DNA of 43,322 bases from a virus, in the IMG/VR virus record IMGVR_UViG_3300025704_001651, positions 1 through 43,322 of that record. One strand, given 5' to 3'. Under the pieces are notes generated by a model. It was not told where the DNA came from, did no database searches, and saw only the letters and a program-made list of their open reading frames with translations. The position numbers and the translations under genes were made by a program. Shown in pieces: positions 31,550-39,620 of this stretch (the first letter of the stretch is position 1; each line of letters opens with the position of its first letter).

Positions 31550-31879
31550 TTATCTTCTCTCCTTGATTAGTTTGACTGTTCCGTCGTTAGTGTGTTTTAT
31601 TTTGTGATTGTTTTGGATAGCAAGTTGTAGGAATGATTCGTATTTTTCTTCCTTGACCATCAGTGTGATACACTCATCAAGGTCTTCTCCCACATCTTCA
31701 TATCCTGCGTATGCCCAGATAAAGTCCTTGCCATACTCCATGCCGAGGTTACCTGCTGTTGTGCAGATGTTAGCCACTGCGTCAACTGTATCATATCCAG
31801 CATTCAAGCCACCACCCTCTACAGGCAGGTGTCCCATTCTAGTTGTTGCTCTCTTCTGTTGTATATGAATCTCTTTCAT
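31550..31879 (-). CDS. Small protein, function unknown
   Basis: The protein has 109 residues. It has a glycine-rich stretch HLPVEGGGLNAGYDTVDAVA, then an acidic middle (YEDVGEDLDECITLMV), and a basic end. No motif is recognised. It overlaps the QueD-like gene by one base (TAATG) and precedes the peroxiredoxin by one base. It is probably expressed with the deazaguanine genes, but nothing in the sequence ties it to that pathway. Confidence 0.62.
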   Translation of the reverse strand: MKEIHIQQKRATTRMGHLPVEGGGLNAGYDTVDAVANICTTAGNLGMEYGKDFIWAYAGYEDVGEDLDECITLMVKEEKYESFLQLAIQNNHKIKHTNDGTVKLIKERR

Positions 31880-32319
31880 TATATTCCACCCATCACTGGT
31901 ACTTCGTAAACTGCATGGCTTCCATTCTCGCCATCTTCACTCACGTCTATTTCAATTTTTCTACCTGGATACTTCTTTGTTATGGCCATGTACAAGTCAT
32001 CACTCATCATCTCACACGATTTGTAATCCAGTTTCATTGTGCCGTCTGCATACATGTTCTCAATCCATCTCTTGAACTGTATGAATTCTATATCTCTGTC
32101 GTCATGCGTCACTTCTATTGCTACCTTGAAATGGAATATGTGTCTGTGTACATATCCTAAGAAACTCACATCATACTCATCACCTGTTGCTAGTTTAGGA
32201 TCATCCAATGCCGCTGGGTATTTGTGCAATCCTTCTTTTCTAAAAGTAATCCAAATCATTTTATGGCCTCTGTTGGCTTGTTCTGTTAGTGCTTGATCTC
32301 TCATTTCCTCAGTACTCAT
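31879..32319 (-). CDS. Divergent QueD/6-pyruvoyl-tetrahydropterin synthase-like protein
   Basis: The 146-residue protein follows the order of the PTPS/QueD fold. There is an N-terminal strand with EGLHKYPAA, then GYVHRHIFHFKVAIEV for the HxH zinc strand. DIEFIQFKRWIENMY matches the family's DF..LK helix, SCEMMSDDLYMAI matches PT.EN.A..I, and IEIDVSEDGENGSHAVYE is the last strand. The catalytic cysteine expected between the zinc histidines is absent, and the LDH motif is LDY. QueD makes 6-carboxytetrahydropterin. The fold is inferred; activity may differ or be lost. Confidence 0.45.
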   Translation of the reverse strand: MSTEEMRDQALTEQANRGHKMIWITFRKEGLHKYPAALDDPKLATGDEYDVSFLGYVHRHIFHFKVAIEVTHDDRDIEFIQFKRWIENMYADGTMKLDYKSCEMMSDDLYMAITKKYPGRKIEIDVSEDGENGSHAVYEVPVMGGI

Positions 32320-32510
32320 TTTTTCCCCTTTGTTTTTAGTCTTGCTTCTAATCTTTTTACTTTTGCTTCTAGTTCTTCGACCCTTCTCACGTAGTAGTCT
32401 GTGCCATACAATCCCATCTTCTCGAGTTTTTTATTATCTTTCATCCAAGCATTGAAACTTCTTACACCTTCTCTATATGCTAGAGCCTCTTTAGACAACT
32501 TTCTTGGCAT
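32316..32510 (-). CDS. Small coiled-coil protein
   Basis: The 64-residue, basic protein has a C-terminal half RRVEELEAKVKRLEARLKTK with clear heptads for a coiled coil. The N-terminal part LSKEALAYREGVRSFNAWMK is helical. It overlaps neighbours by 4 and 20 bases. It may oligomerise or bind nucleic acid; no family is recognised. Confidence 0.65.
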   Translation of the reverse strand: MPRKLSKEALAYREGVRSFNAWMKDNKKLEKMGLYGTDYYVRRVEELEAKVKRLEARLKTKGKK

Positions 32511-33027
32511 CTTTCTCCTCTAATGGTTCGTCTTGTTTGTATTCGTTCCAAGATGTGAATCCTGCACTCTGTTTGAAATGGTTCATGCTCATTGTCCATA
32601 CTCCAGGCCCTGTTGCATCGAAGTCTACGTCATCCACTTTGATACATAGATTATCGTCATCCTCCGAATTAGGGAATATCACAGAACAGAATGGTATAAA
32701 CTTTTCTTCCTTCCAAATATCCTTGAATCTCTCCTTGACTTCTGCGTGTACACTGTGTTGGTAGTCTATTGTGCACCAATAACCGCTGTCCATTAATCTT
32801 TTGATTAATTGTGATGTGTTGGCTATATTGTGCATGAAACTTCTGTTTGCTCCAAAATAGATTGCCTTGGCATTCACTTGTTCTGCTAGTTCTATTATCC
32901 GATCAAACAGTAGATCATTCCTCGCAAGGAACAACGTCTGTAATCCATATGCTGGTGTATGCTCTATCTCTAATCCTGAAAATATGCCTACACTGTCGCT
33001 CTTGCCTGTTTTGTAATCTCTGTCCAT
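32491..33027 (-). CDS. Conserved phage protein beside the QueD-like gene (HTPAYG family)
   Basis: The 178-residue protein has VGIFSGLEIEHTPAYGLQTL, LFLARNDLLFDRIIELAEQ, AIYFGANRSFMHNI and FDATGPGVWTMSMNHF. I know this set from marine T4-like phages, usually next to a QueD-like gene, with no known activity. The alternating strands and helices suggest a TIM-barrel-like or Rossmann-like fold. It starts 6 bases after a perfect promoter and is the first gene of the unit that includes the QueD-like and peroxiredoxin genes. A role in deazaguanine metabolism is inferred from position only. Confidence 0.68.
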   Translation of the reverse strand: MDRDYKTGKSDSVGIFSGLEIEHTPAYGLQTLFLARNDLLFDRIIELAEQVNAKAIYFGANRSFMHNIANTSQLIKRLMDSGYWCTIDYQHSVHAEVKERFKDIWKEEKFIPFCSVIFPNSEDDDNLCIKVDDVDFDATGPGVWTMSMNHFKQSAGFTSWNEYKQDEPLEEKDAKKVV

Positions 33028-33033
33028 GTTATT

Positions 33034-33062
33034 ATTATATTACGGTTTGATCAACTTGTCAA
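33034..33062 (-). promoter_or_regulatory. Perfect-consensus sigma70 promoter, leaderless type
   Basis: On the minus strand: TTGACA (33062-33057), 17-base spacer, TATAAT (33039-33034), then AATAAC and the ATG at 33027. The predicted +1 is the A of ATG, and there is no Shine-Dalgarno. It overlaps the 3' end of the DUF465-like gene. It should drive the HTPAYG-family and QueD-like unit. Confidence 0.88.
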
Positions 33063-33254
33063 CGTGGCTTTTGCCTTTGCAATGGCATCTTTGACCATTA
33101 ATTTAGTCCTCTTCAATCTTGACAAAATATCCTTACTCTCGGTACTTCTGTCTTTGAGCCTGTCTTTGGTAAGTTGTTTTACTTTCTTATCGAGGTATGT
33201 GTGTTCTTCCTCAAGTTTCTTAAGTTTTTTGCTTCTTCTCTTTGCTATCTTCAT
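33051..33254 (-). CDS. DUF465/YdcH-like small coiled-coil protein
   Basis: The protein has 67 residues. LKKLEEEHTYLDKKVKQLTK, then LSRLKRTKLMVKDAIAKAK, matches the DUF465 (YdcH) pattern of L..EH..LD..I and LKk.KL.lKD.I. That family is common in alphaproteobacteria and has unknown function. AGGAGG lies 5 bases before the ATG, a strong Shine-Dalgarno. It lies directly after the DpdA-like gene. Host origin is possible. The basic N terminus could contact nucleic acid. Confidence 0.68.
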   Translation of the reverse strand: MKIAKRRSKKLKKLEEEHTYLDKKVKQLTKDRLKDRSTESKDILSRLKRTKLMVKDAIAKAKATLTS

Positions 33255-33263
33255 TGTGTCCTC

Positions 33264-34712
33264 CTATTCAAATAAAGAACTGAAATTGTTTGTGCCTTTA
33301 CCACCGCCTGTGGCCCTGGCCCATCTGTTGCCTCTGATGTCTGCTAGATAACTTGATGCGTTTGAGATCACATCCATAGGCTTCTCGCTGGTGAACACTT
33401 CTTCCACCAAAGTATTGAAGTACAGTATGTTCCTGGGAACATAAATGCTTGGCTCATCAGTCTTGTCACTTGCTTTGGTCTTACGCCAGTGTTTTACTTC
33501 TGGTCTGTATTTTCTAGATTCTATGTCATTGAGATCGTTTGCGATCTGTATCGCTCTGATTTGGTTGTATACATTGTGGGCCATCATCAAAGTATAACTG
33601 AAACTGTCCCAACTGGTAGCACCAATCTTGCCATTCTTGTTGACGTCCTGCTCACCATACCAACAAACATCCTTCATCTTCAATCTACGTCCTATTCCGC
33701 TATCAAATGGAAACTGTATGTCAGATCCTTTCAGTGTTTTATCATCTGGAGCCTTGTCCATCACAAATGACCATCTGTCTGGGGTGAATGAGTTATGTGT
33801 GTAAACTAGGCCATTAGCAGTTGATAAAAATGCAGATGCACTGTCAAAACTTATCGTGAAGTTGGAATTAATATGTTTCCTTACCTGTCTCTGTACCTGT
33901 GTAAGATAACAACCCCAGTCCATCTGTGATGTTCCTAGTACGTGCATCCAATCCTTGCCATCCAGTTTCTTCTCATCTCTCATTATGATCAAACGTTTGA
34001 GCATGACTTCCATATCACACATGTTGATACCACCCATCGCCCATCCTTCGAATTCGAAGTCTTTGACAGCGTCATACCATATCTGTGCCGTGTTCCAGTC
34101 ATCGCCTTGTAGTACATTTAAAAGTTTTGTTTGCCCTAGCCTATTCTTTTGAAAGAATTTGTTGTTGTATATTGTTCCATCCAGTGTGTCCTGGAAACTT
34201 GTAAGTCCTGTCTTTGGACTGTTTAGATCATCCGCCGCCCATGTGGGTACGTCTAGTGTCATGGCCCAATCGCTAGTAAGTTCTAGCCAATTTAAAATAT
34301 TGCTTCTTACAGTGTTTGCCTTGTTACCCTCGAAGTCTTTCCAATCAAACTTGATCACACCTTTTCCTATCTGGTATCCGCCCGAGTCACCTACTATTGT
34401 GCTGAACTTCCTATCTCTGTTGACGAACATGTGATCCCTGTCACCGACCTTGTCCATGTCAAGGCAGGCGTGTCCCGCCGAGTACAGTGCTGTTGGATAG
34501 GTGAACATGCCCTTCTCAGGATTTATGAAGTTCAACCCTTCAACACCATTTTCAAAACCTTGTGGTATTCTCTCTGCTGATATGTGTTTGCCTTCTGAAA
34601 CTCTCTGTTTGCTTATGAATGTGTTGTAGAAGTTTGATATAGCAGGCAAGAACACAGCGAAGTCTCTGCTCAACTCCCCTAAGTGTTCTTGCTTACTATT
34701 ATCTGTCGTCAT
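33264..34712 (-). CDS. dpdA: DpdA-like (deaza)guanine transglycosylase
   Basis: The 482-residue protein has a tRNA-guanine transglycosylase-type core. GDSGGYQIGKG (Asp109 onward) is the substrate-binding loop and MTLDVP is at 151-156. LLNVLQGDD (197-205) matches the VQGG-type strand and GWAMGGIN the GG loop. HVLGTSQMDWG follows, then ISFDSASAF with Asp290 as candidate nucleophile. Its phage setting and divergence from TGT fit DpdA, which swaps guanine in DNA for 7-deazaguanine bases such as preQ0. It is longer than bacterial TGT (about 375). It overlaps the sliding clamp gene by one base (TAATG), consistent with action on replicating DNA. Confidence 0.78.
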   Translation of the reverse strand: MTTDNSKQEHLGELSRDFAVFLPAISNFYNTFISKQRVSEGKHISAERIPQGFENGVEGLNFINPEKGMFTYPTALYSAGHACLDMDKVGDRDHMFVNRDRKFSTIVGDSGGYQIGKGVIKFDWKDFEGNKANTVRSNILNWLELTSDWAMTLDVPTWAADDLNSPKTGLTSFQDTLDGTIYNNKFFQKNRLGQTKLLNVLQGDDWNTAQIWYDAVKDFEFEGWAMGGINMCDMEVMLKRLIIMRDEKKLDGKDWMHVLGTSQMDWGCYLTQVQRQVRKHINSNFTISFDSASAFLSTANGLVYTHNSFTPDRWSFVMDKAPDDKTLKGSDIQFPFDSGIGRRLKMKDVCWYGEQDVNKNGKIGATSWDSFSYTLMMAHNVYNQIRAIQIANDLNDIESRKYRPEVKHWRKTKASDKTDEPSIYVPRNILYFNTLVEEVFTSEKPMDVISNASSYLADIRGNRWARATGGGKGTNNFSSLFE

Positions 34713-35449
34713 TATTGCGCCTGTGCTGGTATGATGTATTGATACTTGCCCAGTCCTGAATCAACCGAAACCTGCATAGCACCCTCGTTAGAGAAGTGTA
34801 ATGTAACTTTCGCTGAATCAGACAGTTTAAGTATTTGTAGCACCTGTCCTACCGGCCAACTCCAACCTTTGTTGAGTGTTCCCTCAACGTCAGTCGCGAA
34901 CACGAATTCACCACCATGCGATGCTTGATCACCAAAAGTGAAAATCAAGTTTCCATCCTCGGTTCTCACAACGAATGAGTTGTGTTCTGTGTTTGCTGTT
35001 GCCTGGAAGTTGAATCTTTGCACACTTGCCACACTTGGTTCGATCTCAACGTCCCACTTAACACCTTTGAACTTCACGGTCTTAAGTTTCTCATTGATGA
35101 TCTCGGCATTCATGAATCTGTAGTCATTCTTGAAGTCACCCTTTTCGTTCTCGAAATGGATTCCTGTTGGAATGGTTGCACCGTTTCTCTCACCGGACAA
35201 CACAGTTATGTTTGCCTTCTCCTTGTATTCCGGACACTTCAAGTGTATGTCCAGTTTGCCCATCTGTGGCATACCGAACGTACCCGTCATCTCCGTTTGT
35301 GGTTTGTGGAAAGACCCTTGCAGGATCACAGATCTGTCTTCTGCCATACTGTCGATCGCAGTCTCTTTGTCGTCGCCAGTAATTTTAACAAGATCCAAGA
35401 ATCCCAGTCCATGCGTATGTTTAACGATGTCTTTTAAGATGTCTATCAT
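34712..35449 (-). CDS. 45: Sliding clamp, T4 gp45-like
   Basis: The protein has 245 residues, near T4 gp45 (228). It has alternating beta strands with a final MQVSVDSGLGKYQYIIPAQ, the same type of ending as phage clamps, and a GTLNKGWSWPVGQVLQILKL segment in the last domain. Gp45 is a trimeric ring that holds gp43 polymerase on DNA and, in T4, also activates late transcription. The polymerase gene lies two genes upstream. The ATG is preceded at 9 bases by a weaker -10 box. No clamp-loader genes (44/62) are seen here. Confidence 0.85.
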   Translation of the reverse strand: MIDILKDIVKHTHGLGFLDLVKITGDDKETAIDSMAEDRSVILQGSFHKPQTEMTGTFGMPQMGKLDIHLKCPEYKEKANITVLSGERNGATIPTGIHFENEKGDFKNDYRFMNAEIINEKLKTVKFKGVKWDVEIEPSVASVQRFNFQATANTEHNSFVVRTEDGNLIFTFGDQASHGGEFVFATDVEGTLNKGWSWPVGQVLQILKLSDSAKVTLHFSNEGAMQVSVDSGLGKYQYIIPAQAQ

Positions 35450-35458
35450 AATGTTCTT

Positions 35459-35487
35459 ATTGTATAGGATATTTAGGTCTTAGTCTA
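35459..35487 (-). promoter_or_regulatory. Possible weak sigma70-like promoter for clamp gene
   Basis: On the minus strand: TAGACT (35487-35482), 17-base spacer, TACAAT (35464-35459), then 9 bases to the ATG. It also contains CTAAATA (35476-35470), a candidate T4-like late element. Matches are imperfect, so this is tentative. Confidence 0.4.
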
Positions 35488-36277
35488 GTGTTATTTCAGA
35501 AACTCTGTACACAGCCGGATTTTGTTTACCAGGATTTTTGAATATGGCGTAACTGGCACCGGGCCTGAATTGATTCATCTCTACCAATTCGTATCCCTCG
35601 TCTTTGATGATCTGCGTCATCGCAGTTTTTGTGTTGTAGTTCCAGTAACCTCTTTGGGCAAGGTCAAGTTCCTGATCGAAGTGGCAGTCAGCGTACTGTA
35701 TGAAACAATAACCGCCTGGGATCAAAACCCTCTTGATGTCATGTAGGTACTGTTGTATGTGTTTCTGTGTGAAGAAAACAAATGTGTCCCAACTGAACAC
35801 AAGGTTGCAACTGTTCTCCGGCACACTTGAACAATCTGTTTGTTTTGTGGTAATAAATTTTAGGTATTTGTGGTGTTGTGTATTGAACAGTGCCCTAATC
35901 ACTTTCTCCCTGCAAAGAAGCACGTCCACGAAGTAATTCAATCTCCATGCCCTGAAATCCATGGAGAACATGCCGTCCCCTGGTCCTATCTCGAGGCTGT
36001 TGTAGATATTGGTCTTTGCGAACTGGAATATCTTGCTCTGCACGAATCTCTGTAGAGTGGGATCGATCATGGGCGTGAGTTTTTTCTGGTCAAGATCACG
36101 TCTGAACCATTCGGGTGTCTTGTCAAGCCTATCTATTACTTCCTTGTTGTTTGCGTCAACGGCCAACTCTATGTCCTTGAGAATCTTGAGGTTTGAGTCT
36201 ATCAACTGTTGTAGGTCCTCTTTCTTGACCCGTTCCAGTTTTTCTATCAGTAACTTTATTTCTTCAATGCTCAACAT
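35480..36277 (-). CDS. SAM-dependent methyltransferase with N-terminal coiled coil
   Basis: The protein has 265 residues. Residues 1-50 are helical with heptads (IEEIKLLIEKLERVKKEDLQ). SLEIGPGDGMFSMDF (about 93-107) is SAM motif I, NLVFSWDTFVFF is motif IV, and RVLIPGGYCFIQYAD is the usual strand after it. The layout fits class I small-molecule or sugar methyltransferases. It lies between the polymerase and clamp genes, with CTAAATA 7 bases before the ATG. The substrate is unknown. There is no DNA-methylase catalytic motif. Confidence 0.78.
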   Translation of the reverse strand: MLSIEEIKLLIEKLERVKKEDLQQLIDSNLKILKDIELAVDANNKEVIDRLDKTPEWFRRDLDQKKLTPMIDPTLQRFVQSKIFQFAKTNIYNSLEIGPGDGMFSMDFRAWRLNYFVDVLLCREKVIRALFNTQHHKYLKFITTKQTDCSSVPENSCNLVFSWDTFVFFTQKHIQQYLHDIKRVLIPGGYCFIQYADCHFDQELDLAQRGYWNYNTKTAMTQIIKDEGYELVEMNQFRPGASYAIFKNPGKQNPAVYRVSEITLD

Positions 36278-36285
36278 AATTGTAT

Positions 36286-38949
36286 TTAGAAAGTAAACAG
36301 TTTATTGAATGTGTTTGTGGTCTCTGTGCTTTGCACGTCCCAATCCAACACTCCTATGAGGTTGTCTATCTTCTGGTCCAGTATTGTGGCCTCCATGGCA
36401 TCACCGTCAAACGGCAGTTCCTTGAACCACTCTGGTATACGCATCTCATCCACAGGATATGCGATACTGGTATAGCCCATGGGATTATTTTTAAGTTTGC
36501 ACACAATCACTTTTGCACCATCTGTTATTGGCATGGAATATTTGTCACCATACATCTCCCTACACCTGTTCCAGTTCATGCTGGCCCTGACGTGCCCTGG
36601 CATGTTTGCCCTACCGGCCTTTTCTTCTGCCGCTGTGTACTTGGTCATGTTGTTCGCTCTTTTTGGAGAACCTTTCTCCCATCCTGGCCTTGCTTTGAAT
36701 TCTGACCTGAACTCGCTTATTTTTTTTAACACTTCTTTTTCTTCCTTGCCCTGTAGCACCATGTAAAGAAGATCACTCAAGAAATCCTGCACGAACACAG
36801 GTGTGTCAGAACGTTTAAGATCCAGTCCCATCGCTTTCATCTTGCCATCCTTGCCTTCTACGTCTGCACGTTTGCCTTCCTTGTCATAGTACAGCACCGC
36901 ATATCTCTTCTTTGTGATGAACAGTCCCTTCGACGCAACAAGTTCTCTACCCGCCGCAATGACCTCTCCACGTGTACTTGGTGTGTGGAATGCCCGAGTC
37001 ATGAATGACTTGAATGACCCGTTGACCTCTTCCGCTATCTTGTCATATAGTCCTAGCACAGAATCTTTGGTCCATGGTATGAGGCCTTCGTTGATCTCTT
37101 TTTGTAATGTTTTGTATGCTGAGAAATACACAGAGTCTGTGTCTCCATACACAACACTCTCACCTTTGTGGTCATACTTGCCTGCGACTATTTCATTGAC
37201 CTTGCTGGCCATGTGTTTGGTTATACATCTACCAGTGAGTGTGACCGATTGTCCTATCCTCATGTCAAAGAACCTACAACCCGGATTAAGTATTGCACCA
37301 TACAGACTGTTCAAGTTAATCTTTTTAACAAGTTGCCTCTTGTCCCAATACTCCCGTTCAATCTCGTTGTCTCCACAGTCACGCATTTTTCTCTGCATCT
37401 CTTGTCTTTCCTCATACCAACGTTTCAGCAGTCCTGGTATGATCGCTTCATACTCGTATGTGAATATTGTGCCATTGGCACTCAGCATCCATTTGTTGTT
37501 GCCGTCAAACACTATGTCATAAAGTTGAGCGGCACTCATACGCACACTGGTCTTGTCTTCCCAGTCTACTATGATCTCTGTGCCTTTCTCTTGATTCATG
37601 ACTGCTTGGTATTCCCAACTACCGAACTGGCTGTCCCATGCGGCCGCGAATGATTTCTTGGCGTGTTTGGCCCTGTTGATCTCTGCTGATGTTATCACTG
37701 GCCTTATCTGTCCTACTATAGTCTCAGGCCCCATGTTCAAGGCACGGATCACACTCGGATAGAGCGAGTTGATGTCAACAGAACCGATCCAGTCGTGTAT
37801 CCCTTTTTGTGGGGTTGCCACGTGGGCTCCTGCGGCCGGTTGGTTCTCCTCACCGTCCTTCTTGTATTTCCTACCTGGTACCTGCATACCACGTCTGTGT
37901 GTCTCGTTCACTATGGCCTGTTCAGTCACCGCCACTGCACCCATTGTGGTCTGTAGCAACACAGTGTTCTGGTGTGCTATCTCGTTGGCAAGTTCTATGA
38001 ACTTCAGTTTCTTCTCGAGCTTGGCCAACAGTGCAGTATCCTGTCTGTTGTATTCTATGAAAAGTCCAAAGTCATTTTTATACAAGTTGTCCAGTGACCC
38101 CTCGTATACTGTTTTTCTCTCGTCCAATTCATGCTCGCCTATTGCGTCCAGTCTGAAACTGTGTCTTTCTTCGTATGTGTATTTCCTGTATAGTTCCAGC
38201 AAGTCTAAGTGTACACGACCTACCAGATCAAAACTTAACTGTTCTCGACCATATTTTTCAAATACTCTCTTTCTAGGTTTTTCACCCCAAAAACACAAAC
38301 GCCTTGTGTCATCTGAACTTAATACTTTTTGTATCCTACCAACTGTGTATGGAATATCATATCCCTCTGAGTTCCAACCTGACAGTATGTCTGCGTCCTG
38401 CACTAGTTCCAGGAATGCGTCCAGCATGTCCTTCTCCTTCTCGAACAACATGGTGTTCTCGAATCTCTTTGTAAGTTCTTTCGCGTCTGTCATGCTGATG
38501 GTCTTGGGAGGTACTGCAAATGTGACCAGTTGGTCCGTCCAGCTCATGTAACAACTTATGGCAGTTATGGGCATGAACGGATCATCTGTTGTTGAATAAC
38601 CTCGATCTGGATCGAAGTCAACTTCAATATCGAAAAACATCACGTTGAGTTTTGGGGTTTCCTTGCCCAAGTAGTTCTCTTCCAAACACCTGAACACAGG
38701 ATTGATGTCATTCTCGTATAATTGCTTGTTGGATCTTATCCTCTGTTCTTTTATGAATTCCTTGTTGGTGGCACACTGCACTCTCTGTAATGGTGCACCC
38801 GTCATTGATCTGTGTTTGCCCCTTGCGTCCTCGTAGTAGAACACGTACCTGGCATCGTACTCTGTGAATATTCGACCCTTCTTGGGATCACGTTCTACGA
38901 CGTATATCTTGTCCTCATCTTTTTTGAATAGTGCATCTATGTAACTCAT
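36286..38949 (-). CDS. 43: DNA polymerase, family B (T4 gp43-like)
   Basis: The 887-residue protein has Exo I FFDIEVDFD at about 105-113, with the 3'-5' exonuclease Asp and Glu. Polymerase motif A is DINSLYPSVI at about 390-399, motif B KKINLNSLYGAI near 536-547, and motif C YGDTDSVYF at about 600-608. Length matches T4 gp43 (898). It replicates the phage genome, using the gp45 clamp encoded nearby. The C terminus ends NTFNKLFTF, which looks like a clamp-binding peptide. It is intact as a single frame, with no intein or split as found in some T4-like relatives. It overlaps the SGNH-like gene by 4 bases. Confidence 0.95.
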   Translation of the reverse strand: MSYIDALFKKDEDKIYVVERDPKKGRIFTEYDARYVFYYEDARGKHRSMTGAPLQRVQCATNKEFIKEQRIRSNKQLYENDINPVFRCLEENYLGKETPKLNVMFFDIEVDFDPDRGYSTTDDPFMPITAISCYMSWTDQLVTFAVPPKTISMTDAKELTKRFENTMLFEKEKDMLDAFLELVQDADILSGWNSEGYDIPYTVGRIQKVLSSDDTRRLCFWGEKPRKRVFEKYGREQLSFDLVGRVHLDLLELYRKYTYEERHSFRLDAIGEHELDERKTVYEGSLDNLYKNDFGLFIEYNRQDTALLAKLEKKLKFIELANEIAHQNTVLLQTTMGAVAVTEQAIVNETHRRGMQVPGRKYKKDGEENQPAAGAHVATPQKGIHDWIGSVDINSLYPSVIRALNMGPETIVGQIRPVITSAEINRAKHAKKSFAAAWDSQFGSWEYQAVMNQEKGTEIIVDWEDKTSVRMSAAQLYDIVFDGNNKWMLSANGTIFTYEYEAIIPGLLKRWYEERQEMQRKMRDCGDNEIEREYWDKRQLVKKINLNSLYGAILNPGCRFFDMRIGQSVTLTGRCITKHMASKVNEIVAGKYDHKGESVVYGDTDSVYFSAYKTLQKEINEGLIPWTKDSVLGLYDKIAEEVNGSFKSFMTRAFHTPSTRGEVIAAGRELVASKGLFITKKRYAVLYYDKEGKRADVEGKDGKMKAMGLDLKRSDTPVFVQDFLSDLLYMVLQGKEEKEVLKKISEFRSEFKARPGWEKGSPKRANNMTKYTAAEEKAGRANMPGHVRASMNWNRCREMYGDKYSMPITDGAKVIVCKLKNNPMGYTSIAYPVDEMRIPEWFKELPFDGDAMEATILDQKIDNLIGVLDWDVQSTETTNTFNKLFTF

Positions 38950-39614
38950 AAATTAAATTTGTCCTTATTTCTTAAAATAAATTGTTCACCAGTGTTATTG
39001 GTATAATGCACCCCGTCATCGGGAATGTCTCCTAACTCATAAGCAACGTTTAATGGAGATTCTCCAATATGACCAGACATGTCTATGTAATCTGGTAGTT
39101 TGAACACCGACCCATCAATAGTTGTCATTTTGTTTGGGGGATTGGTATAGTCATAATAACTGCTCCAGTTGTAAGGTATTTTCAGGGTCTTGCATAATTC
39201 TATACCTCGAAAGATTTCATGTAAACTTAAATCGTAAGGACCCTTTTCTGATGTGATATCATACATGTATGCAAACAGTTTTTTCAGCATATCACAGGCA
39301 AGCCAAGATCCATTGCGACCGCCACTGGCAACCCAATTTCTTCTGTTGGTTTTACTCTGGCCTCCATAATCGGGTATAGTCACTTTGGGGTCAAACGGTA
39401 GGTCAATTCTTGATAATCCGGAATATTGTAGATACACGTAATCTGGTATTCCACTTTCGTCCACATATTCAAATAAACGTGAGGTGATATACCTATTGCC
39501 AAATCCGCTGGCGGATAGATTTATCCATTCAACGTCTTCGGAACCAAAAAATTTGGAGAACTGCTTATGCAATGGAATACCATTACTACAACCTATTAAA
39601 AGACATTTTTTCAT
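38946..39614 (-). CDS. SGNH-like hydrolase-fold protein
   Basis: The 222-residue protein starts KKCLLIGCSNGIPLHKQF, where GCSNG corresponds to SGNH block I with Ser as candidate nucleophile. WINLSASGFGNRYITSRL matches block II with Gly, and YVYLQYSGLSRIDL block III. DDGVHYTNNTGEQFI gives the final Asp/His pair (DxxH). The fold is that of esterases and deacetylases. It is only distantly related to the 11305-12087 gene. It could modify glycans on the virion or host. The substrate is unknown. Confidence 0.6.
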   Translation of the reverse strand: MKKCLLIGCSNGIPLHKQFSKFFGSEDVEWINLSASGFGNRYITSRLFEYVDESGIPDYVYLQYSGLSRIDLPFDPKVTIPDYGGQSKTNRRNWVASGGRNGSWLACDMLKKLFAYMYDITSEKGPYDLSLHEIFRGIELCKTLKIPYNWSSYYDYTNPPNKMTTIDGSVFKLPDYIDMSGHIGESPLNVAYELGDIPDDGVHYTNNTGEQFILRNKDKFNL

Positions 39615-39620
39615 TTTATA

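Noticed and set aside
37769-38551. 260-codon plus-strand frame inside DNA polymerase
   Set aside because: It is antisense to conserved exonuclease and palm regions; its Ser/Cys/Phe-rich sequence is a shadow of the polymerase codons.
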